64,000 nt of DNA, taken from positions 1-64,000 of the forward strand of contig KQ965876.1 in assembly GCA_001574975.1 (NCBI GenBank), written 5' to 3'. The position numbers and the translations under genes were made by a program. Shown piece after piece: positions 9,015 through 19,042 of this stretch. Within the stretch, counting starts at the first letter, position 1; the number at the start of each line of letters is the position of its first letter. The notes below the pieces were generated by a model that was given only the letters and a program-made list of their open reading frames with translations, was not told the DNA's origin and ran no database searches. Source of the stretch: Gonapodya prolifera JEL478. Lineage: Eukaryota > Monoblepharomycota > Monoblepharidomycetes > Monoblepharidales > Gonapodyaceae.

Positions 9015-10997
9015 CTAAACAGCACGCTCGAACTCGTCAACCGTTTGGAGAACTTGACTGTCCGCAAAAGGATACATTTGAGTGCAAAGAACGCCAGCGA
9101 CGTGGGTTGTGGGGTCAACCTGTATCGAAAAAGTGCACGTGAATTACAAACCACTGCGCTTTATGTACAGTAGCAAAGTACGAAGTACGAACCCAGAAGT
9201 AAGTGTTTGCAAGCCCCGCCCACGAGCTTGATTGAGCAGTGGCGTGACGTAAGGACTCGCGTTCGCTTGTATCATGGAAACAAGTCTTACTTTGATCCAG
9301 CTTTCCGCCTTCCTTCAAAATCCTCGGTGTTCACCATCCCAATCACGCTCCACCTTTGGCCGGCAGTGCCCGCGTACGCGTTGCTCAGAAGTGGGGGGTC
9401 CGAGACGGGGAGGGCGTTGACGATAATGTCTTTTTGACCGAGGTGGGTTCTGTCAACAGTTCTTGTTTCGGCAATTTGCAGACTTACCCCCAAGTTGGTT
9501 TGACAGAAGGACCTTTGTGGACTCGGGTTTGAGGATGGGGCCTCCACCATTAGCGAGTGCAGTGACTGGGATAGGTCATAAGAGCATGAGCAAACCAAAG
9601 TTCATGGGTTCGCTGAAAATCTACTTACTGTACTTCAAGTAGTCCGCACTTTGTGAAGAGAATCAATGAGAATAAGCGGGAACTCCTCCTTCTCGGACTC
9701 CGACTCAACTCATACCATGTTCCAAACAGTCCCGCTCCTCCAGGATTTACTTCCTGCTCTTCCGCGCTGCCATACCATACATATGTCAATACTTCACACG
9801 CATCTTGTAAGTGTGCAGCAAAACTTAAACTCACGGTTCAATGAGTTCAGGCAAGAACGTGGCGATGAGCGATCCGTCCGCTTGCCTTTGGGCAATCTGA
9901 GGCCGCCTTTTGTTGGTCTCGGGCGAGATGAAGAAGGACGTGTTGCTCATTCCGAGTGGGTTGAAGATGTTTTCCTGGTTCGTAACGTGGCGTTATCAAA
10001 ACGGGAGTGCGGCGCAACGAGGGTGAGAGCTAACCTGCATGTACTCTTCCAACTATACCCAGACCAGTGACGAGGTATGAAACGTGAAGTCAGGGAGGAA
10101 GATGTGCAGAAACCCAAGTGGCTTACCGTTTTGCCTGACACGAGTCCCACGATCCACCCAAGAACGTCGATATTGATGCCGTACTGCCAGTTCTCTCCAG
10201 GGTTGAAGCTCAGAACGGCGGAGAGGAAGCCTGCCCTCTTCGTGTATCCTACAAGGGTCAAGGAATAATTCCGTGTCGTCGGCCGTCGCACAAGGCACAT
10301 CTTGTGACCGTTTTCGAAAGGCATCACCCACTTCCTTCCTTCCCGGTTACAGCGAGATATTTCTTGTAGTTGGGATTCCAGATGTCGTACCCTAGCCCCG
10401 AGCTGTGCGTCGCCAAGTGCCGAATCGTCGTCCTTGTGGTCGGTGTCTCGAGGATGGGCTGGTCGTTTGCGTCAAAGCCCTTGAGGATCTTGATGTTGTC
10501 CCATTCGGGAATGATGGTGCGAACTTCTTGGTCCAGCTAATGGCGGTTTTTGCAGCTTCAGCAATCAGCCGTCTGGGCAGTTTTGGAAGCGGTTACAAGC
10601 CACTCACAGAAAGCTTTCCCCGCTCAACCAGCTGCATAACACACGTGCATGTGATCGCCTTGGTCATAGAAAATAACCTATCGACGCAAGTGAATTGGCA
10701 CAACGTCGGGAATGGGTGCCTGGGGCTGGGATATGTACCTGAGAGGCGTCTCCAACGTCATGCCGACCCCAACTCCACCGACTTCAGTAGTGCCAAATGC
10801 TCCTTGGTAGATGATTTTGCCATCTAAGTGTGATTTATAGATTAACGGGAGGCAAGAAAGTGGACTCTTTGTGAATCTGTCGGCACAAACGGAGCCGGTC
10901 AAGCCGAAGCCGACATACCTTTGCTCGCCGCGGCTGCCACGGCGTGCATCCTGCCGGTCTCGACGGCCTTCTGGAGGATAGAGTCGGCAGCTTTCAC
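9015..10997 (-). CDS. Serine beta-lactamase-fold esterase/transferase (LovD-like), 5' end unresolved
   Basis: About ten exons splice into a class C beta-lactamase/transpeptidase-fold enzyme. The order is AADSILQKAVETGRMHAV, DGKIIYQGAFGTTEVGG, the catalytic S-x-x-K block LFSMTKAITCTCVMQLVE near 10660, and RHLATHSSGLGYDIWNPNY. Then come the tyrosine-containing NWQYGINIDVLGWIV, ENIFNPLGMSNTSFF, GGAGLFGT, KPESTKVLLSNQLG and a C-terminus ending DEFERAV (TAG 9015-9017). The Ser-x-x-Lys and Tyr residues used by fungal acyltransferases such as LovD and by carboxyl esterases of family VIII are present. The substrate cannot be told; no polyketide synthase or other biosynthetic gene lies nearby. The first coding exon was not securely found. 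A lone ATG just before the GTGAGA donor near 11155 would join in frame. Confidence 0.85.
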
Positions 10998-11740
10998 CTG
11001 CATGCGACGTGCGAGGGGGGGGGGAGGGGCAGGGCGACGGAGAGGAGAGCGGTTTGCGTTTTGAGAACCGAGTGAGCCAGTTTGATAAGCGGCGGCATGA
11101 AGTGCCCAAGTGGTGATGGAGAGGCACTTTCAGAGATAGCTGCGTGGAGTCTCACCATGGGAATGTGCGTTTACGGGAATGGGAGAAGAGGGGGGAAGAG
11201 TTTATTAGTGTTTTACGGCCACCGCTGCGGCCATGGAAGAACATTACAAAATGAAAAAACGCACTCCCTTTTCACGTCACGCTGGCTTCCTCACACTACT
11301 CGCACCAATTCCGCCCCCCGCACTCCTTCCCGGGGGATTCGCCCGCCTCGCGCCGCAGAGTCTTTTCCGCTCGAGTGCACCTGTTTGGTGGTGCCATTGA
11401 CGAGCGACGAGCAGAGACAGTGACAGGGACGGCCACGGATTGGGTCGACAGGAAAACACATCGAGGTACAGGCAATTCTTGGTGGATTCGGGGAGGATGC
11501 GAGAGACGATGGGAAGAGAGCCAAACATCCTTCGAGGAAGGGACGCAAACGCAATCGAATGAAATTTTGACAAGGAGTAGTGCAGTGACTGGGTGCGTTT
11601 CATCGTGGGAGGACAGAAGGGGCCGCCCGGGAATTATCAATATCCAGGCGTATTATCACGGGGTCGGGATGGAGGGTCGAAGAATGGAATGGCACACAGC
11701 GCGGTTTAAAAAAAAGACGCCGCATGCTGCGGAACACGCA

Positions 11741-11904
11741 AGCCGCAGGATATGGTGGAGGGGAAACGATGGGGATATGGGATGTTTGGAATGGGGTATG
11801 GAAAGGAAGCTCGGATTGAAGAAGCCGCAGGATGTGGTGGAGGGGAACTGGTGGCGATATGGGATGTTCGAAATGGGGTATTGAACTGAAGTTCGGATCG
11901 CACT
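11741..11904. repeat. 82-bp tandem duplication
   Basis: Two adjacent copies begin at 11741 and 11823, both with AGCCGCAGGAT then GTGGAGGGGAA, GATATGGGATGTT and AATGGGGTAT. They differ at scattered positions, so the duplication is not an assembly artefact. Confidence 0.8.
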
Positions 11905-11911
11905 TGCACAG

Positions 11912-11939
11912 CAGAGAGAGAGAGAGAGAGAGAGAGAGA
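11912..11939. repeat. (GA)n microsatellite
   Basis: About thirteen uninterrupted AG dinucleotides directly follow the 82-bp duplication. Confidence 0.95.
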
Positions 11940-13245
11940 TTCCGCGACGAGGTAGCTGAAGAGGCAGAACGCATACCGACACTGACACCCACGCCCCTCG
12001 CAATCTACCTCTCACTGGCGAATGCGCCCAAAACGTGTCTTGCTTCGCGATACGACCACCGGTTTTACTTTGCGTGCGAGTGACCAGCCTGGGAAGCGGG
12101 CGGTGAAGAGGTAGGTTGTTCCGAGCGACGTGCACGGAGGAAAGGATTTCGGGAAGGGGTACAACGCGACAGGCACCAGAACTCTAGCACGGTTCCGAAG
12201 TCTGCGTGGTCAAAGTCGTCAGATGACCCGAGATGGCGAGGCACCCTCACCCCAGACGCGCAGGAACCAATCTTCACAAACCACCGCCACTCACACACCC
12301 AACCGTGCTGTCCAACTACCCGCAGGGCATCCATCTTCACCGTGCACCCGGCATCTCACCCCTCTTCCCGACCTCGAACTTCCCCTCCCGCAGCTTCTCC
12401 TGGAAACTACCGGGCACCCTCCGCATCCCAGCCTCGCTCCTCCCCACTGAGGCGTAGCCTTCTCGTGGTACCTGGTGAAAACTTCGTCATGGTTGCAGCG
12501 GCGCAAGCGGGGAGGGGTAGTGGGGTGACGGGGGGGAAGCGTGTGGGTCGTGATCGTTGTGGCGTCGCCAATGGCTCTTCTGACACTGGACTCCTCATGT
12601 CACAGCCTGCCAACAAGTCCGCCGCCGACATTCGGTTCCCCCTGTCTTGCCCACAAGACGCATGGGACGATGAGACGATTTTATAGGCGTGGGAAGTGCG
12701 ACGTGCGACGGACGGCGCCCAGCTCGAACCTGTGTTCCAACACACGTGAACCGCTCGAATATTGCAGCTGATTACCATGGCGCTGACGAACACACGCTAT
12801 AGAAGCTCGTGACGAACATCAGAACGTGAACTAGAACAACCACGACGCGCAATGTGTTCTTGCTCATGGGCTGCACTTCGCCAACCCCTAGGGCCGAACC
12901 AAGGTGCGAGATGACACCTGTGGTGCTTTGGTTGGGCAATGCAAAACTCCAACACCCACGCACCGCCTTCCCTCCGCTCCCAGTCCTGCTACGGCCTACG
13001 TTATCCTCTCCATCACCCTCCACACCTACGTCCTGCGCCGTCCTCTGCCTTCGCTACCTCATATTTATCACCACTCCTGATCGCGCCTCGCTGGTCCACC
13101 AACGCACACACACACGCGCATCCGACGATGATTACATGCTGCAGAAGGGCGGCCTCCAAGCCCAGAGCGGGACAAGTCGACTTTATGACTCTCCGTGAAC
13201 ATCCTATTGCTGCAAATGCTGACCGGTGATGGGACAGGCACGGGT

Positions 13246-14532
13246 CCAACCCATTGAACTTGTCGAACAACAAATTGACTGAACAAGTGCCGCCTTTGAC
13301 GAGTTTAACATCTATGAACATTATAAGTACGTGGAAATTGGAAGATGAAGCTACATGTACCCTCGTTGTGATCTCAAACACTTTGCAATACCCCAGTGGT
13401 TGAGAACAATGAGTTGTCTGGGACAGTCGCCGGCATTTTCCCAAACACCACAACACTGACAAAGTGTTCGTTCAATGGCAATGCAGGCCTTCACACCTGC
13501 GCAGACAACCTCCCGAGCGTTTGTACTGTCTCTCAAACAATCACACATGGAGATCTTTCATGCCCGACGGTGAAAGCACAAACCTCGCAAATGCAATTAA
13601 ACCAGACAACCACACTCCCACTTACCTCCTCTCCCACGCGCACTCAAGATTCTCAATTTACTTCTGGTAGTGCCCTTGTGACGCCATCGGCGTCTCTGCC
13701 CCCATTATGGGCTATATTCGCAATTACTCGTCATATGCTGTATGATCTCTTTGGTAATGCGTATGAAAAGAAAGCAAGAAGAGCGCGTCTGCAGCCAGGT
13801 TGGTGTACGTTCTCTGTGTTGGAGGTGGCAGTGCAAGTTTGCAACTGACCACATCCAGCGACAACGACAAAAATTCATCTCATCAGCTTTATCCCACTAT
13901 TCCAACCTATCCGCAGTACAAGACCTCACCATCACACACAAATTAAGCAGGGGTCGTTCCACTCGTATGAACACGTCATCGTCGTATGGCTCTGTGGCCA
14001 CATTGGAATCATCGGAACGTCGTCAAAACTTGGGGTCTGTAACTTAAGACTCTGCACTTGGATTGAGGCTTGCTATCCCAAATCGCAGTCTCGCACAGAT
14101 CTTGATCAGCTTGCATCTCCAACATCATTTGTGTTGGGCGATCAATGGGTTCGGCGCCAAGAGAACTCGTCTCACATTGTTTCTGCTCTAAAAGAGGTGA
14201 GGTTTTCACAATACCCTCCCACCGGCTCCTGCGCCTCGTTCATGCAAGAGTCGATTATATTGAATTTTGATCGTTTCACGTTTAGTATATCCCTACAGCT
14301 GCCGAAGAGCTACCGTTGTACCCAGGAACGCCCGTGGAGCTTCTCAGCGTGATGCACGATGGATGGTGCGCTGTGAGGGACATTGAGATTGGGAAGGTGG
14401 GAAAGGTTCCGATGTGAGTGCTCCGATTCAGGTTGCCCAGTACGCCGTTCGGTGAACGTCACTTACATTTTCAGTGAGGCTTTGGAGATACTCAATAGTG
14501 GACAACTAGTTGCTGACATCACACTCCCATGA
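13246..14532 (+). CDS. LRR protein with SH3-like C-terminus (5' part unresolved)
   Basis: The exon at 13246 encodes a leucine-rich repeat (SNPLNLSNNKLTEQVPPL). An intron (GTACGT...CCCCAG) leads to a second repeat and cap: VENNELSGTVAGIFPN, then NAGLHTCADNLPSVC, a typical LRR C-terminal cysteine cap. A Ser/Thr-rich stalk, a weakly hydrophobic stretch (LPPLWAIFAI) and a basic KKARRARL follow, as in a single-pass membrane protein. The last exons encode PLYPGTPVELLSVMHDGWC and IGKVGKVPIEALEIL, resembling an SH3 fold. The join AT|T across the final intron keeps the frame, and TGA is at 14530-14532. LRR-stalk-membrane-SH3 proteins would suit cell-surface sensing; this is an inference. The middle exons are uncertain. 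Confidence 0.55.
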
Positions 14533-14777
14533 AGAACTTTTCGCCTTGGTGTACGACACGCGACTCCAGCTTGGGGTCATCCATCCAGTATGAGCACTGA
14601 ATAATGGCAGTAATCACATAATGTATTGTTTCTCGAACTAAATCAGAGTCGTAAGAGTCGGAGAAATTCACGTAGATATTCACAGCGATGTCGTAACCTT
14701 GACGTCCTTCGGCCCAATGGATAAAGGATGTGGTATCAGAATTGGCCGACTTCCTTACCTTTCCAAACACACAAACC

Positions 14778-16159
14778 ATGAGCCGCCTCCAAGGGAAAAC
14801 CGTACTCGTCACTGGTGCCAGCGCTGGAATTGGTAAGAATCGACAACAGATGCCATTAATTCGCCCTGCGACCTGGGGAGACCTCGTTTAGATCCGACAT
14901 CGGAGACTTTCCATGATTTCGTCGAATGATATGCCATCGGGAGCCGGAGAAACCACAATCAACCAAAAACATCCTTCATCTTCTCCCAGGTGAGGCCACC
15001 GCACGGCAGTTTGCCGCCTCGGGCTCCAGGGTCATCATCGCCGCGCGAAGGGCCGACAAGCTGCAGGAGGTCAAGGCCAATATCGAGGCCCAAACTCCAG
15101 GCGCCAAGGTGCTCTCCATTGAACTGGACGTTGCGAACCGGGAAAAGGTCAACGCGGCGATTGCGGGACTGCCCGAGGAGTGGAAGAAGATTGACGTTCT
15201 CGTAAGTCGAGGTTTTGGGGTCGCGGCGCCAAAGATTTTGAGCTCAAACGGCACTCCATAGGTGAATAATGCGGGGTTGGTGCAGGGAACTGAGAAAGTG
15301 GAGGAGATCGCGCCCGAGGACGTGGATCTTATGATCAGTGGGTGAAGACATCCGATCATGGAACAAAACCTGGACAGAAGCCTCATATTATCACCAATTC
15401 TTCAGACGTCAACATTAAGGGACTGCTTTATGTGACACAGGTATGGCACGGGCGAAGCATTCTCATGGAAAGTATGCGACTGACCACTCACTCAAATCAA
15501 GGCAGTCATGAAGGGCTTCCGGGAGCGTAACAGCGGCCACATCATTAACGTTGGCTCGATCAGTGGAAAGGAAACATACCCCGGTGGAGGTGCGCCCCAT
15601 ATTTTGTTCGTTCTCAACCAATCACTAACACCTCGTTACTCTCAGGTGTTTACTGCGGAACAAAGGTATGCGGCCCCCAGTTCAACACCTGTCCCTCTTA
15701 TTCTTACATGATTTCCAAATTGCTAGTTCATGGTCGACGCTCTCACCCGCACGCTGCGACAAGAACTCGTCGACACCCCAATCCGTGTCTCGGAGATTAA
15801 CCCTGGAATGGTAGAGACCGAGTTCTCGGTCGTGCGCTTCAGAGGCGACAAGTCGAAGGCGGACAACGTGTACAAGGGGTGAGTGTGCTTTCTCGTTCTT
15901 GCTGCTTGCTCGGGGTGACCCTATCGTCCTCTTCCCTATCCTCTGCAGAATCCAACCGCTCTCTGGGGACGACGTTGGTGAGCTACCAAACCAAGCAGCT
16001 CTGAGCTAGTCATGTCGGCATCTCTGACATCCATCCTTTGTTCCCCCAGCCGAGACCATTGTCTTCGCCGCGTCGGCTCCCCCACACGTCGTCCTCGCCG
16101 ACGTTTTGCTTCTTCCGGCAAACCAGGCTGGAACCATGCTGGCCTACCGGAAACCGTGA
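14778..16159 (+). CDS. NADP-dependent short-chain dehydrogenase, YdfG/YMR226C type
   Basis: Nine exons (14778-14832, 14990-15201, 15262-15337, 15416-15440, 15502-15589, 15646-15665, 15727-15878, 15949-15977, 16050-16159) splice in frame. The protein starts [20 protein letters not shown], with the TGxxxGxG cofactor loop. [11 protein letters not shown] has an arginine pair typical of NADPH preference. NNAG follows, then a catalytic serine in INVGSISG, the YxxxK as YCGTK, and [11 protein letters not shown]. The C-terminal part matches the short SDRs that oxidise L-allo-threonine/serine or 3-hydroxy acids (yeast YMR226C). The enzyme is probably cytosolic. All catalytic residues are intact. Confidence 0.93.
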
Positions 16160-16683
16160 AGTGCCCGAGGGAGCGGAGGTTGCGTGCATGGCCCGAATGT
16201 GAAATATCAATGCTGGGGTCGATATTTAGAACTTTCATATAACAAGATCTGAGAGCGTTCCGCAGACACTGGGGCTCCTATGGGGCCGCAGCTCTGACCA
16301 CAGAGGCCTCAGAAAAAGGGAACTGGCCCGAATTACATTTCCTTCGGCGAACTTTCCTCGTGGTGGGGGGATCAGGTTCAATTCAGCGGTACCCCGCCGA
16401 CCACGGTGACACGCCTGTGGATGGACCATTCGTCGCACACCCAGCAGCATGCCTTTCCGCTTGTGATTTCAAACATAAAATGCAGACAAGCTTGAAGGAG
16501 GCATTCAAAACATGCCTCGCGGCAAACCCCGAAGACTGCCGGCGATGAAGAAGTCAGGATTGGGAACTGTTCCACGTTGTCGCCTGGCGACAAGTATAAT
16601 GAAATACACAACTTCACTTGCCCCGAACCATTCATTTAAATTGGGCCACATCTCCAACCTTCACCGACCCCCTACAACAGTCC

Positions 16684-18059
16684 ATGGCTCCTGCTCCTCT
16701 CGAGGCTCCCGGTCAAGGGGATGCCCCCATCCCCACGTTCCGCACTTTTCGGTTTTCACACTTCATCGACCTCGACGAAGACCGCTCGTGTGGGGACCTC
16801 GATGTTCTCAGGCTCCTCCAGGAGAAGGCGGGGCTTTCCACAGCCATCCCTCTGGAAGCGGCATTCAAGGCGGATGAGGTTCAAATCGTCCATGTAGCTT
16901 GGTGAGTGGCGGATCGATTTTGCGCCTCAATTCACTCTCATCTGTGCTTTTTGAACTGGTCTCCCTCTCGCGCTCCAGGTGGCACCCCTGTTTGATGGAC
17001 CCCGCCAATGGCCGTTCGTGTGGAACGTAATCCCTTGCGACATCGACCTCATCAACCCCGGCGAGGCGTACAAGTCCCGAATGGGAGTTTGCCTCATCAT
17101 TCGCGTACACGACATGACCGACGGCGTCGGTGAGCAGGTTCTCACCGAGATTGGGGCCGAGCTTTCCTGCCCGTTAGAAGGACACCGACCGCTAGGATTG
17201 CAAGACGGCGGTGCACAGGGCGGTCAAAGGATGCAACGACTATAACTGGGACCTGTTAGTCAGCCGTGACTCTCGTCAGCTGGACACAGTGTATTTGGAC
17301 AAGGTGCAACAAGAGCGCCTTGTCAAGGGACTCGAGTTCTTCCTTGCCAACGAGGCCATGTAAGACCGCACCGGCGTGACTTGGAAGCGCATTCATCTTC
17401 TGCACGGCGCCCCGGGAACGGGCAAAGCCTCAATCTGCGTTGCCGTCGCCAGTCACTTTCAGCATGACATTGCGCGCCTTTCCATTACCGGGGACCTCAA
17501 GGCCACTGACTTGGAGACCCTACTCAGATACATGCCGAACAACTCGTTTTTGCTCCTGGAGGACGTCGACGCCCTCTTCGCCAACCGGGAGTCGAAGACA
17601 AAGGTGGACTTTTCAACACTTATCAATGCGCTTGACGGCATTGCGACCAAGAAGGGGTTTGTGGTGTTCATGACGACCAACCATCTGGATAAGCTTGATC
17701 CGGTGCTGATCAGGCCGGGCCGAGTGGACTTTTGCATGGAGGTCGGGCTGCCATCTCGCGAGGCCGTTCTGGAGGCCCTCGGCCGTTTGGCACCGGAGTA
17801 CGCGAGGGAGCACGCCGAGTTTGCGGACCGGTTTGCCAAGGGGCTCACGATCGCGGCGATTCAGAAACACGTGTTTGATTGCTTGGTGGAGGGACGCCCA
17901 TCCATGCTGTCGGAGGCGGAGATTTTGGCACCTTTGGCGCCGGCAAAGACGGAGTTTAGGAGTGCGGATGAGGAGGGTGAACGAACGGCAGTGGATGAGG
18001 ACAGTGACAGCTCTGATGACAGTGAGAGTGAGTCATCGTCGGAGGAAGAGTCTGAGTGA
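16684..18059 (+). pseudogene. BCS1-like AAA ATPase, interrupted
   Basis: An N-terminal segment (MAPAPLEAPGQ...) is followed by VAPLFDGPRQWPFVW and then, in another frame, RDSRQLDTVYLDKVQQERLV. The AAA core follows: Walker A GAPGTGKAS, Walker B FLLLEDVDALF, MTTNHLDKLDPVLIRPGRVD, and a C-terminal helical lid. The tail is acidic and Ser-rich, ending EEESE. The LEDxDA and TTNHxxxLDPxLxRPGR motifs identify the BCS1/AFG-like AAA group expanded in basidiomycetes. An in-frame TAA at 17361-17363 cuts the frame just before Walker A, and removing it by splicing would destroy the P-loop. Walker A also has GKA instead of GKT. The join near 17180 is ambiguous. The gene is either a recent pseudogene or carries a sequencing error. 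Confidence 0.6.
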
Positions 18060-19042
18060 AGCGTGAGCACGGTTTCTATTCCTCGCATGGTAAAGCAGAG
18101 AAGCATTGTACATGTCTAGAATATTTATAAGCGCTTTTTCGTACACGTCACCAGAGTTTCTGCCTACAAGAAAGGAAGAAGTGAGGCATTTTTCCGAAAG
18201 TGTTGTTTTGATGTGGAATTTTTATGAAGTGTTGTCTATCCTCGTTCAAAAATCACACTTTTGACCCGCCCCCGGTGTGGGGAGCCCGTGGAGCCTCTGA
18301 CGAGAAGCGCGACACTTACCGGGCGCCCAGGGAAGGTTTTCGACGCCCTTCTGTGGGTGATGGCTGGAGGTAGCTTGCTGGCGTCAAGCTCGGTGGCACA
18401 GCGATTAAACCGCTCCAGCAGGTTCTCAGAACGCTCGGCCCCTCTATATTCGTAAACCAAACACAACTACCGAAATATCGTCACCGGGACAAAGTAGCCG
18501 CTGGACATCAAAGAACAATCTCATGATCCGTCGGACGCGGGTGATAGTGGGCACAAGAACGGAGTGCCGTTGAAGGAGTTGCCCCTATTCAAGATCATGG
18601 CTGCGGTGACGCTCTTAGTTTTTTCTTTTTTTTTTTTCACTAAGACGTCGGACGCGGGTGGTTGTTGGTACCTTGCCCTCTAGTAGTCGCACTCTCAGTA
18701 AGTGACTTGCGTCATGGCTGCGGTGACTTGATCTGGATTGGAGTCAACGGCTGCCGACATAAAGGTGTGTATATCACTAAAAATTGTTTTGAGAATACCT
18801 GTTGAACCTTAATCCTTTCAGATCGGCGACCCTACAATACCCTGCCACGGTAAACGATAGTTGATAATATCCAATTTTTGGAAGGTATGTCAAATAAACC
18901 TTTGAGATGTGATGTTTGAAAATCTTTCCGCCACTCTGATATCGGGCTGGGAAGCTCGGGCCAGGTGTTCCACACACGCTACCCGTCTTCTTTCCAAATT
19001 CATAAATAAAATATATTTGCGGGGTCTAAGTACATTTGTCCA
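18060..19042. other. Intergenic, no gene seen
   Basis: Tail-to-tail interval between the AAA gene and the membrane-SDR gene. It holds a T-rich run near 18620 and no frame with recognisable motifs. It presumably contains both 3' UTRs. Confidence 0.6.

Larger units (their letters stand above)
10998..13245. other. Gene-poor stretch without a supportable gene
   Basis: Many short open frames overlap on both strands but none shows conserved motifs. The stretch contains homopolymer-rich CT/GA sequence, an 82-bp tandem duplication and a GA microsatellite. A possible start (ATGACGAAGTTTTCACCAG followed by a donor) on the minus strand near 12490 could not be extended into a convincing protein. The first exons of the LRR gene downstream may lie in its last few hundred bases. 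Confidence 0.5.

Noticed and set aside
11375-12135. Several overlapping frames of 130-170 codons on both strands
   Set aside because: They cross the 82-bp duplication and the GA microsatellite and contain no domain.
17459-17870. Two minus-strand frames under the AAA core
   Set aside because: Shadows of the conserved plus-strand ATPase exon.
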